Source: Agelas oroides (Eukaryota > Porifera > Demospongiae > Agelasida > Agelasidae). Taken from it: a stretch of 64,000 nt of DNA. Shown here in pieces: positions 11,549 to 22,626 of the stretch. Under the pieces are notes generated by a model. The model did not search any database. It was not told the origin of the DNA and saw only the letters and a list, made by a program, of their open reading frames with translations. The stretch's first letter is position 1; every line of letters begins with the position of its first letter. The DNA lies in NCBI GenBank assembly GCA_949130485.1, contig OX422190.1, positions 3,710,281 through 3,774,280 on the forward strand, read 5' to 3'. The translations under genes were made by a program, and so were the position numbers.

Positions 11549-14538
11549 CGGGTCAAGCCAGGGTAGAGTGTGGTAGAGTGAGGTAGAGTCGGGTAGAGCC
11601 AGGGTAGAGAGTGGTAGAGAGAGGTACAGTCGGGGTAGAGTGTGGTAGAGTGAGGTAGAGTCGTCGAGGCAGGGTAGACTGTGGTAGAGTGAGGTAGAGT
11701 CGGGTTGAGCTAGGGTAGAGTGTGGTTGAGTGGGGTAGAGTGAGGTAGAGTCCGGTCGAGCAAGGGTAGAGTGTGGTAGAGTGAGGTAGAGTAGCCGGGG
11801 TAGAGTGAGTGGTAGATTGAGGTAGACTCGCGTCGAGCTAGGGGAGAGTGTGGTAGAGTGAGGTAGAGTCGGGGTAGAGTGAGGTAGAGTCAGGTAGAAT
11901 CGGATCGAGCCAGGGTAGAGTGTGGTGGAGTGAGGTAGAATCTGGTCGAGCCAGGGTAAAGTGTGGTAGAGTGAGGTAGAGTCGGGGTAGGGAGTGGTAG
12001 AGTGAGGTAGAGTCGGGGTAGAGTGTGGTAGAGTGAGGTAGAGTCCGGTCTAGCCATGTTAGAGTGTGGTAGAGTGAGGTAGAGTCGGGGTAGAGTGTGG
12101 TAGAGTGAGGTAGAGTCCGGTCTAGCCATGGTAGAGTGTGGTAGAGTGAGGTAGAGTCGGGGTAGAGGGTGGTAGAGCGAGATAGAGTCGGGGTAGTGTG
12201 TGGTAGAATGAGGTAGAGTCGGGAGGAACCAGGGTAGAGTGTGGTAGAGTGAGGGAGACTCGTGGTAGAGTGCGGTAGAGCGAGGTGGAGTCAGGTCTAG
12301 CCATGGTAGAGTGTGGTAGAGTGAAGTAGAGTCTGGTCGAGCCAGGGTAGAGAGTGGTAGAGTGAGGTAGAGTCGGGGTAAAGTGTGGTATAGTGAGGTA
12401 GAGTCGGGTAGAGCCAGGGTAGTGTGTGGTAGAGTGAGGTAGAATCGGGTAGAGTGTGGTTGAGTCGGTTCAAGCCAGGATAGAAGGTAGTAGAGGGAGG
12501 TAGAGTTGGGTTGAACCAGGGTAGATTGTGGTAGAGTGAGGTAGAGTCAGGTCGAGCCAGGGTAGAGTGTGGTAGAGTGAGGTAGAGTCGGGTCGAGTCA
12601 GGGTAGAGTGTGGTAGAGTGGGGTAGAGTGAGGTAGAGTCGGGTCGAGCAAGGGTAGAGTGTGGTAGAGTGAGGTGGAGTTGGGTCGAGACAGGGTAGAG
12701 GGTGGTAGAGAGAGAGAGTTGGGTTGAGCCAGGGTAGAGTGTGGTAGAGTGAGGTAGAGTCGCGTCGAGCTAGGGTAGAGTGTGGTAGAGTGAGGTAGAG
12801 TCGGGTCGAGATAGGGTAGAGTGTGTTAGAGTGTGGTAGAGTCGGGGTAGAGTGTGGTAGAGTGAGGTAGAGTCGGGTAGAGCCAGGTTAGAGTGTGGTA
12901 GAGTGAGGTAGAGTCGTGTAGAGTGTGGTTGAGTCGGTTCAAGTCAGAGTAGAAGGCGGTAGAAGGAGGTACAGTTGGTTTGAGCCAGGTTAGATTCTAG
13001 TAGAGTGAGGTAGAGTCGGGTCGAGCAAGGGTAGAGTGTGGTAGAGTGAGGTAGAGTCGGGTCGAGCCAGGGTAGAGTATGGTAGAGTGGGGTAGAGTGA
13101 GGTAGAGTCGGTTGAGCAAGGGTAGAGTGTGGTAGAGTGAGGTAGAGTCAGGTAGAGTCAGGTAGAGCCAGGGTAGAGTGTGCTAGAGAAAGGTAGAGTC
13201 GGGGTAGAGTGTGGTAGAGTGAGGTAGAGTCAGGGTAGAGTGTGGTAGAGTGAGGTAGAGTCGGGTCGGGACAGGGTAGAGTGTGGTAGAGTCGGGGTAG
13301 AGTGTGGTAGAGTGAGGAAGAGTCGGGTAGAGCCAGGGTAGAGTGTGGTAGAGAGAGAGAGAGTCGGGTTGAGCCAGGGTAGAGTGTGGAAGAGTGAGGT
13401 ATAGCAAGGGTAGAGTGTGATAGAGTGAGGTAGACTCGGGGAAGAGTGTGGTAGAGTGAGGTAGAGTCAGGGTAGAGTGTGGTATAGTGAGTTAGATTCG
13501 GCTCGAACTAGGGTAGAGTGTGGTAGAGTGAGTTGGAGTCAGGGTAGAGTGTGGTAGAGTGAGATAGAGTCGGTTCGAGCCAGGGTAGAGTGTGGTATAG
13601 TGAGGTAGAGTCGGGGTGGAGTGCGGTAGAGTGAGGTAGAATCGTGTTGAGGCAGGGTAGAGTGTGGTAGAGTGAGGTAGAGTCGGGTCAAGCCAGGGTA
13701 GAGTGTGGTAGAGTGAGGTAGAGTCTGGTCGAGCCAGGGTAGAGAGTGGTAGAGTGAGGTAGAGTCGGGGTAAAGTGTGGTATAGTGAGGTAGAGTCGGG
13801 TAGAGCCAGGGTAGAGTGTGGTAGAGTGAGGTAGAATCGGGTAGAGTGTGGTTGAGTCGGTTCAAGCCAGGATAGAAGGTAGTAGAGGGAGGTAGAGTTG
13901 GGTTGAACCAGGGTAGATTGTGGTAGAGTGAGGTAGAGTCAGGTCGAGCCAGGGTAGAGTGTGGTAGAGTGAGGTAGAGTCGGGTCGAGTCAGGGTAGAG
14001 TGTGGTAGAGTGGGGTAGAGTGAGGTAGAGTCGGGTGGAGCAAGGGTAGAGTGTGGTAGAGTGAGGTGGAGTTGGGTCGAGACAGGGTAGAGGGTGGTAG
14101 AGAGAGAGAGTTGGGTTGAGCCAGGGTAGAGTGTGGTAGAGTGAGGTAGAGTCGCGTCGAGCTAGGGTAGAGTGTGGTAGACTGAGGTAGAGTCGGGTCG
14201 AGATAGGGTAGAGTGTGTTAGAGTGTGGTAGAGTCGGGGTAGAGTGTGGTAGAGTGAGGTAGAGTCGGGTAGAGCCAGGTTAGAGTGTGGTAGAGTGAGG
14301 TAGAGTCGTGTAGAGTGTGGTTGAGTCGGTTCAAGTCAGGGTAGAAGGTGGTAGAAGGAGGTAGAGTTGGTTTGAGCCAGGGTAGATTCTGGTAGAGTGA
14401 GGTAGAGTCGAGTCGAGCCAGGGTAGAGTGTGGTAGAGTGAGGTAGAGTCGGGTCGAGCCAGGGTAGAGTATGGTAGAGTGGGGTAGAGTGAGGTAGAGT
14501 CGGTTGAGCAAGGATAGAGTGTGGTAGAGTGAGGTGGA

Positions 14539-15380
14539 GTTGGGTCGAGCCAGGGTAGATTGTGGTAGAGAGAGAGAGAGTCAGGTTGAGCCAGGGTAGA
14601 GTGTGGTAGAATGAGGTATAGCAAGGGTAGAGTGTGGTAGAGTGAGGTAGAGTCGGGGAAGAGTGTGGTAGAGTGAGGTAGAGTCGGGGTAGAGTGTGGT
14701 ATAGTGAGTTAGATTCGGCTCGAGCTAGGGTAGAGTGTGGTAAAGTGGGGTAGAGTGAGGTAGTGTCGGGTCGAGCAAGGGTAGAGTGTGGTAGAGTGAA
14801 GTACAGTCGTGTCGAGCCAGGGTAGAGTGTGGTAGAGTGAGGTAGAGTCAGGGTAGAGTGTGGTAGAGTGAGTTAGAGTCGGGGAAGAGTGTGGTAGACT
14901 GAGGTAGAGTCGGGGAAGAGTGTGGTAGACTGAGGTAGAGTCGGGTCGAGCCAGGGTAGAGTGTGGTAGAGTGAGGTAGAGGCGGGTGGAGCCAGGGTAG
15001 AGAGTGGTAAAAGGAGGTAGAGTCGGGTAGAGCAAGGGTAGAGTGTGGTATAGTGAGGTAGAGTCGGGGTAGAGTGTGGTGAAGTGAGGTACAGTCGGGG
15101 TAGAGTGTGGTAGAGTGAGGTGGATTTGGGTCGAGACAGGGTAGACTGTGGTAGAGTGAGGTAGATTCGGGTCTAGCCTGGGTAGAGTGTGGTAGAGTGA
15201 GGTAGAGTCGGGGTAGAGTGTGGTAGAGTGAGGAAGAGTCGGGTAGAGCCAGGGTAGAGTGTGGTAGAGTGAGGTAGAGTTGGATAGAGTGTGGTTGAGT
15301 TGGTTCAAGCCAGGGGAGAAGGTGGTAGAGAGAGGTAGAGTTGGGTTGAGCCAGGGTAGATTGTGGTAGAGTGAGGTAGA
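14539..15380 (+). repeat. 842-bp sub-repeat, copy 1
   Basis: Begins at GTTGGGTCGAGCCAGGG followed by a (GA)-rich monomer. It contains the lambda start (TTCGGCTCGAGCTAGGG near 14,712, then GGTAAAGTGGGG) and markers m15-m17. It is 31 bp longer than copy 2 because a short monomer is doubled at 14,881-14,942 (GGGGAAGAGTGTGG twice). Confidence 0.88.
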
Positions 15381-16191
15381 GTTGGGTCGAGCCAGGGTAG
15401 ATTGTGGTAGAGAGAGAGAGAGTCAGGTTGAGAAAGGGTAGAGTGTGGTAGAGTGAGGTATAGCAAGGGTAGAGTGTGGTAGAGTGAGGTAGAGTCGGGG
15501 AAGAGTGTGGTAGAGTGAGGTAGAGTCGGGGTAGAGTGTGGTATAGTGAGTTAGATTCGGCTCGAGCTAGGGTAGAGTGTGGTAAAGTGGGGTAGAGTGA
15601 GGTAGTGTCGGGTCGAGCAAGGGTAGAGTGTGGTAGAGTGAAGTACAGTCGTGTCGAGCCAGGGTAGAGTGTGGTAGAGTGAGGTAGAGTCAGGGTAGAG
15701 TGTGGTAGAGTGAGTTAGAGTCGGGGAAGAGTGTGGTAGACTGAGGTAGAGTCGGGTCGAGCCAGGGTAGAGTGTGGTAGAGTGAGGTAGAGGCGGGTGG
15801 AGCCAGGGTAGAGAGTGGTAAAAGGAGGTAGAGTCGGGTAGAGCAAGGGTAGAGTGTGGTATAGTGAGGTAGAGTCGGGGTAGAGTGTGGTGAAGTGAGG
15901 TACAGTCGGGGTAGAGTGTGGTAGAGTGAGGTGGATTTGGGTCGAGACAGGGTAGACTGTGGTAGAGTGAGGTAGATTCGGGTCTAGCCTGGGTAGAGTG
16001 TGGTAGAGTGAGGTAGAGTCGGGGTAGAGTGTGGTAGAGTGAGGAAGAGTCGGGTAGAGCCAGGGTAGAGTGTGGTAGAGTGAGGTAGAGTTGGATAGAG
16101 TGTGGTTGAGTTGGTTCAAGCCAGGGGAGAAGGTGGTAGAGAGAGGTAGAGTTGGGTTGAGCCAGGGTAGATTGTGGTAGAGTGAGGTAGA
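15381..16191 (+). repeat. 811-bp sub-repeat, copy 2
   Basis: Matches copy 1 at an offset of 842 before, and 811 after, the extra 31-bp monomer of copy 1. The lambda landmark stands at 15,543 (ATAGTGAGTTAGATTCGG). No substitutions relative to copy 3 were noticed in the compared stretches apart from those near the end of copy 3. Confidence 0.88.
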
Positions 16192-16719
16192 GTTGGGTCG
16201 AGCCAGGGTAGATTGTGGTAGAGAGAGAGAGAGTCAGGTTGAGAAAGGGTAGAGTGTGGTAGAGTGAGGTATAGCAAGGGTAGAGTGTGGTAGAGTGAGG
16301 TAGAGTCGGGGAAGAGTGTGGTAGAGTGAGGTAGAGTCGGGGTAGAGTGTGGTATAGTGAGTTAGATTCGGCTCGAGCTAGGGTAGAGTGTGGTAAAGTG
16401 GGGTAGAGTGAGGTAGTGTCGGGTCGAGCAAGGGTAGAGTGTGGTAGAGTGAAGTACAGTCGTGTCGAGCCAGGGTAGAGTGTGGTAGAGTGAGGTAGAG
16501 TCAGGGTAGAGTGTGGTAGAGTGAGTTAGAGTCGGGGAAGAGTGTGGTAGACTGAGGTAGAGTCGGGTCGAGCCAGGGTAGAGTGTGGTAGAGTGAGGTA
16601 GAGGCGGGTGGAGCCAGGGTAGAGAGTGGTAAAAGGAGATAGAGTCGGGTAGAGCAAGGGTAGAGTGTGGTATAGTGAGGTAGAGTCGGGGTAGAGTGTG
16701 GTGGAGTGAGGTACAGTCG
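16192..16719 (+). repeat. 811-bp sub-repeat, copy 3, truncated
   Basis: Matches copy 2 at offset 811 until about 16,720. There GTACAGTCGGGG of copy 2 is replaced by GTACAGTCGGGTCAAGCC, and the sequence jumps to the gamma/m4 part of the mosaic. This truncation point is also the junction of the 5.17-kb duplication, so one exchange probably made both. Confidence 0.85.
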
Positions 16720-18648
16720 GGTCAAGCCAGGGTAGAGTGTGGTAGAGTGAGGTAGAGTCGGGTAGAGCCAGGGTAGAGAGTGGTAGAGAGAGGTACAGTC
16801 GGGGTAGAGTGTGGTAGAGTGAGGTAGAGTCGTCGAGGCAGGGTAGACTGTGGTAGAGTGAGGTAGAGTCGGGTTGAGCTAGTGTAGAGTGTGGTTGAGT
16901 GGGGTAGAGTGAGGTAGAGTCCGGTCGAGCAAGGGTAGAGTGTGGTAGAGTGAGGTAGAGTAGCCAGGGTAGAGTGAGTGGTAGATTGAGGTAGACTCGC
17001 GTCGAGCTAGGGGAGAGTGTGGTAGAGTGAGGTAGAGTCGGGGTAGAGTGAGGTAGAGTGAGGTAGAATCGGATCGAGCCAGGGTAGAGTGTGGTAGAGT
17101 GAGGTAGAATCTGGTCGAGCCAGGGTAAAGTGTGGTAGAGTGAGGTAGAGTCGGGGTAGGGAGTGGTAGAGTGAGGTAGAGTCGGGGTAGAGTGTGGTAG
17201 AGTGAGGTAGAGTCCGGTCTAGCCATGTTAGAGTGTGGTAGAGTGAGGTAGAGTCGGGGTAGAGTGTGGTAGAGTGAGGTAGAGTCCGGTCTAGCCATGG
17301 TAGAGTGTGGTAGAGTGAGGTAGAGTCGGGGTAGAGGGTGGTAGAGCGAGATAGAGTCGGGGTAGTGTGTGGTAGAATGAGGTAGAGTCGGGAGGAACCA
17401 GGGTAGAGTGTGGTAGAGTGAGGGAGAGTCGTGTCGAGCGAGGGTAGAGTGTGGTAGAGCGAGGTGGAGTCAGGTCTAGCCATGGTAGAGTGTGGTAGAG
17501 TGAAGTAGAGTCTGGTCGAGCCAGGGTAGAGAGTGGTAGAGTGAGGTAGAGTCGGGGTAAAGTGTGGTATAGTGAGGTAGAGTCGGGTAGAGCCAGGGTA
17601 GAGTGTGGTAGAGTGAGGTAGAATCGGGTAGAGTGTGGTTGAGTCGGTTCAAGCCAGGATAGAAGGTAGTAGAGGGAGGTAGAGTTGGGTTGAATCAGGG
17701 TAGATTGTGGTAGAGTGAGGTAGAGTCAGGTCAAGCCAGGGTAGAGTGTGGTAGAGTGAGGTAGAGTCGGGTCGAGTCAGGGTAGAGTGTGGTAGAGTGG
17801 GGAAGAGTGAGGTAGAGTCGGGTCGAGCAAGGGTAGAGTGTGGTATAGTGAGGTGGAATTGGGTCGAGCCAGGGTAGAGGGTGGTAGAGAAAGAGAGAGT
17901 CGGGTTGAGCAAGGGTAGAGTGTGGTAGAGTGAGGTAGAGTCGCGTCGAGCTAGGGTAGAGTGTGGTAGAGTGAGGTAGAGTCGGGTCGAGATAGGGTAG
18001 AGTGTGTTAGAGTGTGGTAGAGTCGGGGTAGAGTGTGGTAGAGTGAGGTAGAGTCGGGTAGAGCCATGTTAGAGTGTGGTAGAGTGAGGTAGAGTCGTGT
18101 AGAGTGTGGTTGAGTCGGTTCAAGTCAGAGTAGAAGGTGGTAGAAGGAGGTAGAGTTGGTTTGAGCCAGGTTAGATTCTAGTAGACTGAGGTAGAGTCGG
18201 GTTGAGCCAGGGTAGAGTGTGGTAGAGTGAGGTAGAGTCGGGTCGAGCCAGGGTAGAGTATGGTAGAGTGGGGTAGAGTGAGGTAGAGTCGGTTGAGCAA
18301 GGGTAGAGTGTGGTAGAGTGAGGTAGAGTCAGGTAGAGCCCGGGTAGAGTGTGCTAGAGAAAGGTAGAGTCGGGGTAGAGTGTGGTAGAGTGAGGTAGAG
18401 TCAGGGTAGAGTGTGGTAGAGTGAGGTAGAGTCGGGTCGGGACAGGGTAGAGTGTGGTAGAGTCGGGGTAGAGTGTGGTAGAGTGAGGAAGAGTCGGGTA
18501 GAGCCAGGGTAGAGTGTGGTAGAGAGAGAGAGAGTCGGGTTGAGCCAGGGTAGAGTGTGGAAGAGTGAGGTATAGCAAAGGTAGAGTGTGATAGAGTGAG
18601 GTAGACTCGGGGAAGCGTGTGGTAGAGTGAGGTAGAGTCGGGGTAGAG
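16720..18648 (+). repeat. 5.17-kb duplication copy 2, part left of the 26.8-kb unit
   Basis: Follows 11,549-13,480 at an offset of 5,171: m4 near 16,830, m5 near 16,978, m6 near 17,215 and 17,287, m7 near 17,470, m8 near 17,510, m9-m12, the HOR-A-like tail near 18,325 and beta near 18,520. Homology to copy 1 continues past 18,648 to about 20,865 (offset 5,202), with an internal gap. Scattered substitutions distinguish the copies. Confidence 0.85.
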
Positions 18649-18920
18649 TGTGGTATAGTGAGTTAGATTCGGCTCGAACTAGGGTAGAGTGTGGTAGAGT
18701 GAGTTGGAGTCAAGGTAGAGTGTGGTAGAGTGAGATAGAGTCGGTTCGAGCCAGGGTAGAGGGTGGTATAGTGAGGTAGACTCAGGGTAGAGTAAGGTAG
18801 AGTGAGGTAGAGTCGGGGTGGAGTGCGGTAGAGTGAGGTAGAATCGTGTTGAGGCAGGGTAGAGTGTGGTAGAGTGAGGTAGAGTCGGGTCAAGCCAGGG
18901 TAGAGTGTGGTAGAGTGAGG

Positions 18921-20865
18921 TAGAGTCTGGTCGAGCCAGGGTAGAGAGTGGTAGAGTGAGGTAGAGTCGGGGTAAAGTGTGGTATAGTGAGGTAGAGTCG
19001 GGTAGAGCCAGGGTAGAGTGTGGTAGAGTGAGGTAGAATCGGGTAGAGTGTGGTTGAGTCGGTTCAAGCCAGGATAGAAGGTAGTAGAGGGAGGTAGAGT
19101 TGGGTTGAACCAGGGTAGATTGTGGTAGAGTGAGGTAGAGTCAGGTCGAGCCAGGGTAGAGTGTGGTAGAGTGAGGTAGAGTCGGGTCGAGTCAGGGTAG
19201 AGTGTGGTAGAGTGGGGTAGAGTGAGGTAGAGTCGGGTCGAGCAAGGGTAGAGTGTGGTAGAGTGAGGTGGAGTTGGGTCGAGACAGGGTAGAGGGTGGT
19301 AGAGAGAGAGAGTTGGGTTGAGCCAGGGTAGAGTGTGGTAGAGTGAGGTAGAGTCGCGTCGAGCTAGGGTAGAGTGTGGTAGACTGAGGTAGAGTCGGGT
19401 CGAGATAGGGTAGAGTGTGTTAGAGTGTGGTAGAGTCGGGGTAGAGTGTGGTAGAGTGAGGTAGAGTCGGGTAGAGCCAGGTTAGAGTGTGGTAGAGTGA
19501 GGTAGAGTCGTGTAGAGTGTGGTTGAGTCGGTTCAAGTCAGGGTAGAAGGTGGTAGAAGGAGGTAGAGTTGGTTTGAGCCAGGGTAGATTCTGGTAGAGT
19601 GAGGTAGAGTCGGGTCGAACCAGGGTAGAGTGTGGTAGAGTGAGGTAGAGTCGGGTCGAGCCAGGGTAGAGTATGGTAGAGTGGGGTAGAGTGAGGTAGA
19701 GTCGGTTGAGCAAGGGTAGAGTGTGGTAGAGTGAGGTGGAGTTGGGTCGAGCCAGGGTAGATTGTGGTAGAGAGAGAGAGAGTCAGGTTCAGCCAGGGTA
19801 GAGTGTGGTAGAATGAGGTATAGCAAGGGTAGAGTGTGGTAGAGTGAGGTAGAGTCGGGGAAGAGTGTGGTAGAGTGAGGTAGAGTCGGGGTAGAGTGTG
19901 GTATAGTGAGTTAGATTCGGCTCGAGCTAGGGTAGGGTGTGGTAAAGTGGGGTAGAGTGAGGTAGTGTCGGGTCGAGCAAGGGTAGAGTGTGGTAGAGTG
20001 AAGTACAGTCGTGTCGAGCCAGGGTAGAGTGTGGTAGAGTGAGGTAGAGTCAGGGTAGAGTGTGGTAGAGTGAGTTAGAGTTGGGGAAGAGTGTGGTAGA
20101 CTGAGGTAGAGTCGGGTCGAGCCAGGGTAGAGTGTGGTAGAGTGAGGTAGAGGCGGGTGGAGCCAGGGTAGAGAGTGGTAAAAGGAGGTAGAGTCGGGTA
20201 GAGCAAGGGTAGAGTGTGGTATTGTTAGGTAGAGTCGGGGTAGAGTGTGGTGAAGTGAGGTACAGTCGGGGTAGAGTGTGGTAGAGTGAGGTGGATTTGG
20301 GTCGAGACAGGGTAGACTGTGGTAGAGTGAGGTAGATTCGGGTCTAGCCTGGGTAGAGTGTGGTAGAGTGAGGTAGAGTTGGGTCGAGCCAGGGTAGAGT
20401 GGGGTAGAGTGAGGTAGAGTTGGGTCGGGACAGGGTAGAGTGTGGTAGAGTCGGGGTAGAGTGTGGTAGAGTGAGGAAGAGTCGGGTAGAGCCAGGGTAG
20501 AGTGTGGTAGAGTGAGGTAGAGTCGGATAGAGTGTGGTTGAGTTGGTTCAAGCCAGGGGAGAAGGTGGTAGAGGGAGGTAGAGTTGGGTTGAGCCAGGGT
20601 AGATTCTGGTAGAGTGAGGTAGAGTCGGGTCGAGCCAGGGTAGAGTGTGGTAGAGTGAGGTAGAGTCGGGTCGAGCCAGGGTAGATTTTGGTAGAGTGGG
20701 GTAGAGTGAGGTAGAGTCGGGTCGAGCAAGGGTAGAGTGTGGTAGACTGAGGTGGAGTTGGGTTGAGCCAGGGTAGAGTGTGGTAGAGAGAGAGAGAGTC
20801 GGGTTGAGCCAGGGTAGAGTGTGGAAGAGTGAGGTATAGCAAGGGTAGAGTGTGGTAGAGTGAGG
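18921..20865 (+). repeat. 1.95-kb HOR, copy 1 of 3
   Basis: Starts at TAGAGTCTGGTCGAGCC (m8) and runs through m9, m10, m11, m12, m13, lambda, m15, m16, m17, m18 and beta. The same landmark recurs at 20,866 (offset 1,945) and 22,627 (offset 1,761). All three copies share the order of variants. No gene. Confidence 0.9.
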
Positions 20866-22626
20866 TAGAGTCTGGTCGAGCCAGGGTAGAGAGTGGTAGA
20901 GTGAGGTAGAGTCGGGGTAAAGTGTGGTATAGTGAGGTAGAGTCGGGTAGAGCCAGGGTAGAGTGTGGTAGAGTGAGGTAGAATCGGGTAGAGTGTGGTT
21001 TAGTCGGTTCAAGCCAGGATAGAAGGTAGTAGAGGGAGGTAGAGTTGGGTTGAACCAGGGTAGATTGTGGTAGAGTGAGGTAGAGTCAGGTCGAGCCAGG
21101 GTAGAGTGTGGTAGAGTGAGGTAGAGTCGGGTCGAGTCAGGGTAGAGTGTGGTAGAGTGGGGTAGAGTGAGGTAGAGTCGGGTCGAGCAAGGGTAGAGTG
21201 TGGTAGAGTGAGGTGGAGTTGGGTCGAGACAGGGTAGAGGGTGGTAGAGAGAGAGAGTTGGGTTGAGCCAGGGTAGAGTGTGGTAGAGCGAGGTAGAGTC
21301 GCGTCGAGCTAGGGTAGAGTGTGGTAGACTGAGGTAGAGTCGGGTCGAGATAGGGTAGAGTGTGTTAGAGTGTGGTAGAGTCGGGGTAGAGTGTGGTAGA
21401 GTGAGGTAGAGTCGGGTCGAGCCAGGGTAGAGTATGGTAGAGTGGGGTAGAGTGAGGTAGAGTCGGTTGAGCAAGGGTAGAGTGTGGTAGAGTGAGGTGG
21501 AGTTGGGTCGAGCCAGGGTAGATTGTGGTAGAGAGAGAGAGAGTCAGGTTCAGCCAGGGTAGAGTGTGGTAGAATGTGGTATAGCAAGGGTAGAGTGTGG
21601 TAGAGTGAGGTAGAGTCGGGGAAGAGTGTGGTAGAGTGAGGTAGAGTCGGGGTAGAGTGTGGTATAGTGAGTTAGATTTGGCTCGAGCTAGGGTAGAGTG
21701 TGGTAAAGTGGGGTAGAGTGAGGTAGTGTCTGGTCGAGCAAGGGTAGAGTGTGGTAGAGTGAAGTACAGTCGTGTCGAGCCAGGGTAGAGTGTGGTAGAG
21801 TGAGGTAGAGTCAGGGTAGAGTGTGGTAGAGTGAGTTAGAGTTGGGGAAGAGTGTGGTAGACTGAGGTAGAGTCGGGTCGAGCCAGGGTAGAGTGTGGTA
21901 GAGTGAGGTAGAGGCGGGTGGAGCCAGGGTAGAGAGTGGTAAAAGGAGGTAGAGTCGGGTAGAGCAAGGGTAGAGTGTGGTATAGTGAGGTAGAGTCGGG
22001 GTAGAGTGTGGTGAAGTGAGGTACAGTCGGGGTAGAGTGTGGTAGAGTGAGGTGGATTTGGGTCGAGACAGGGTAGACTGTGGTAGAGTGAGGTAGATTC
22101 GGGTCTAGCCTGGGTAGAGTGTGGTAGAGTGAGGTAGAGTTGGGTCGAGCCAGGGTAGAGTGGGGTAGAGTGAGGTAGAGTCGGGTCGGGACAGGGTAGA
22201 GTGTGGTAGAGTCGGGGTAGAGTGTGGTAGAGTGAGGAAGAGTTGGGTAGAGCCAGGGTAGAGTGTGGTAGAGTGAGGTAGAGTCGGATAGAGTGTGGTT
22301 GAGTTGGTTCAAGCCAGGGGAGAAGGTGGTAGAGGGAGGTAGAGTTGGGTTGAGCCAGGGTAGATTCTGGTAGAGTGAGGTAGAGTCGGGTCGAGCCAGG
22401 GTAGAGTGTGGTAGAGTGAGGTAGAGTCGGGTCGAGCCAGGGTAGACTTTGGTAGAGTGGGGTAGAGTGAGGTAGAGTCGGGTCGAGCAAGGGTAGAGTG
22501 TGGTAGAGTGAGGTGGAGTTGGGTTGAGCCAGGGTAGAGTGTGGTAGAGAGAGAGAGAGTCAGGTTGAGCCAGGGTAGAGTGTGGAAGAGTGAGGTATAG
22601 CAATGGTAGAGTGTGGTAGAGTGAGG
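20866..22626 (+). repeat. 1.76-kb HOR, copy 2 of 3 (184 bp shorter)
   Basis: Same order as its neighbours. Near 21,410 it passes directly from the m10 region (GTGTTAGAGTGTGG) to GTCGGGTCGAGCCAGGG before m12 (GTATGGTAGAGTGGGG). It thus lacks the m11 stretch (GTTCAAGTCAGGGTAGAAGG) present near 19,532 and 23,238, a clean loss of 184 bp. Confidence 0.9.

Larger units (their letters stand above)
11549..16719 (+). repeat. 5.17-kb tandem duplication, copy 1
   Basis: Sequence from GTCGGGTCAAGCCAGGG near 11,546 recurs from about 16,718, an offset of 5,171. After a 31-bp monomer missing here near 13,605 but present near 18,790, the offset becomes 5,202. Markers in order: m4, m5, m6, m7, m8, m9, m10, m11, m12, a HOR-A-like tail, beta, m3, then a jump back to m8 near 13,720, m9-m13 and the 811/842-bp sub-array. 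No non-satellite sequence. Confidence 0.85.

Noticed and set aside
14560-14585. (GA)n microsatellite tracts
   Set aside because: GAGAGAGAGAGAG runs are short variants of one monomer and recur at fixed HOR positions, so they are HOR markers (beta, m9, m13) rather than independent microsatellites.
20215-20240. Telomere-type repeats (GTTAGGTAG near 20,224)
   Set aside because: A single substituted monomer, not a tandem TTAGGG or variant telomere motif.
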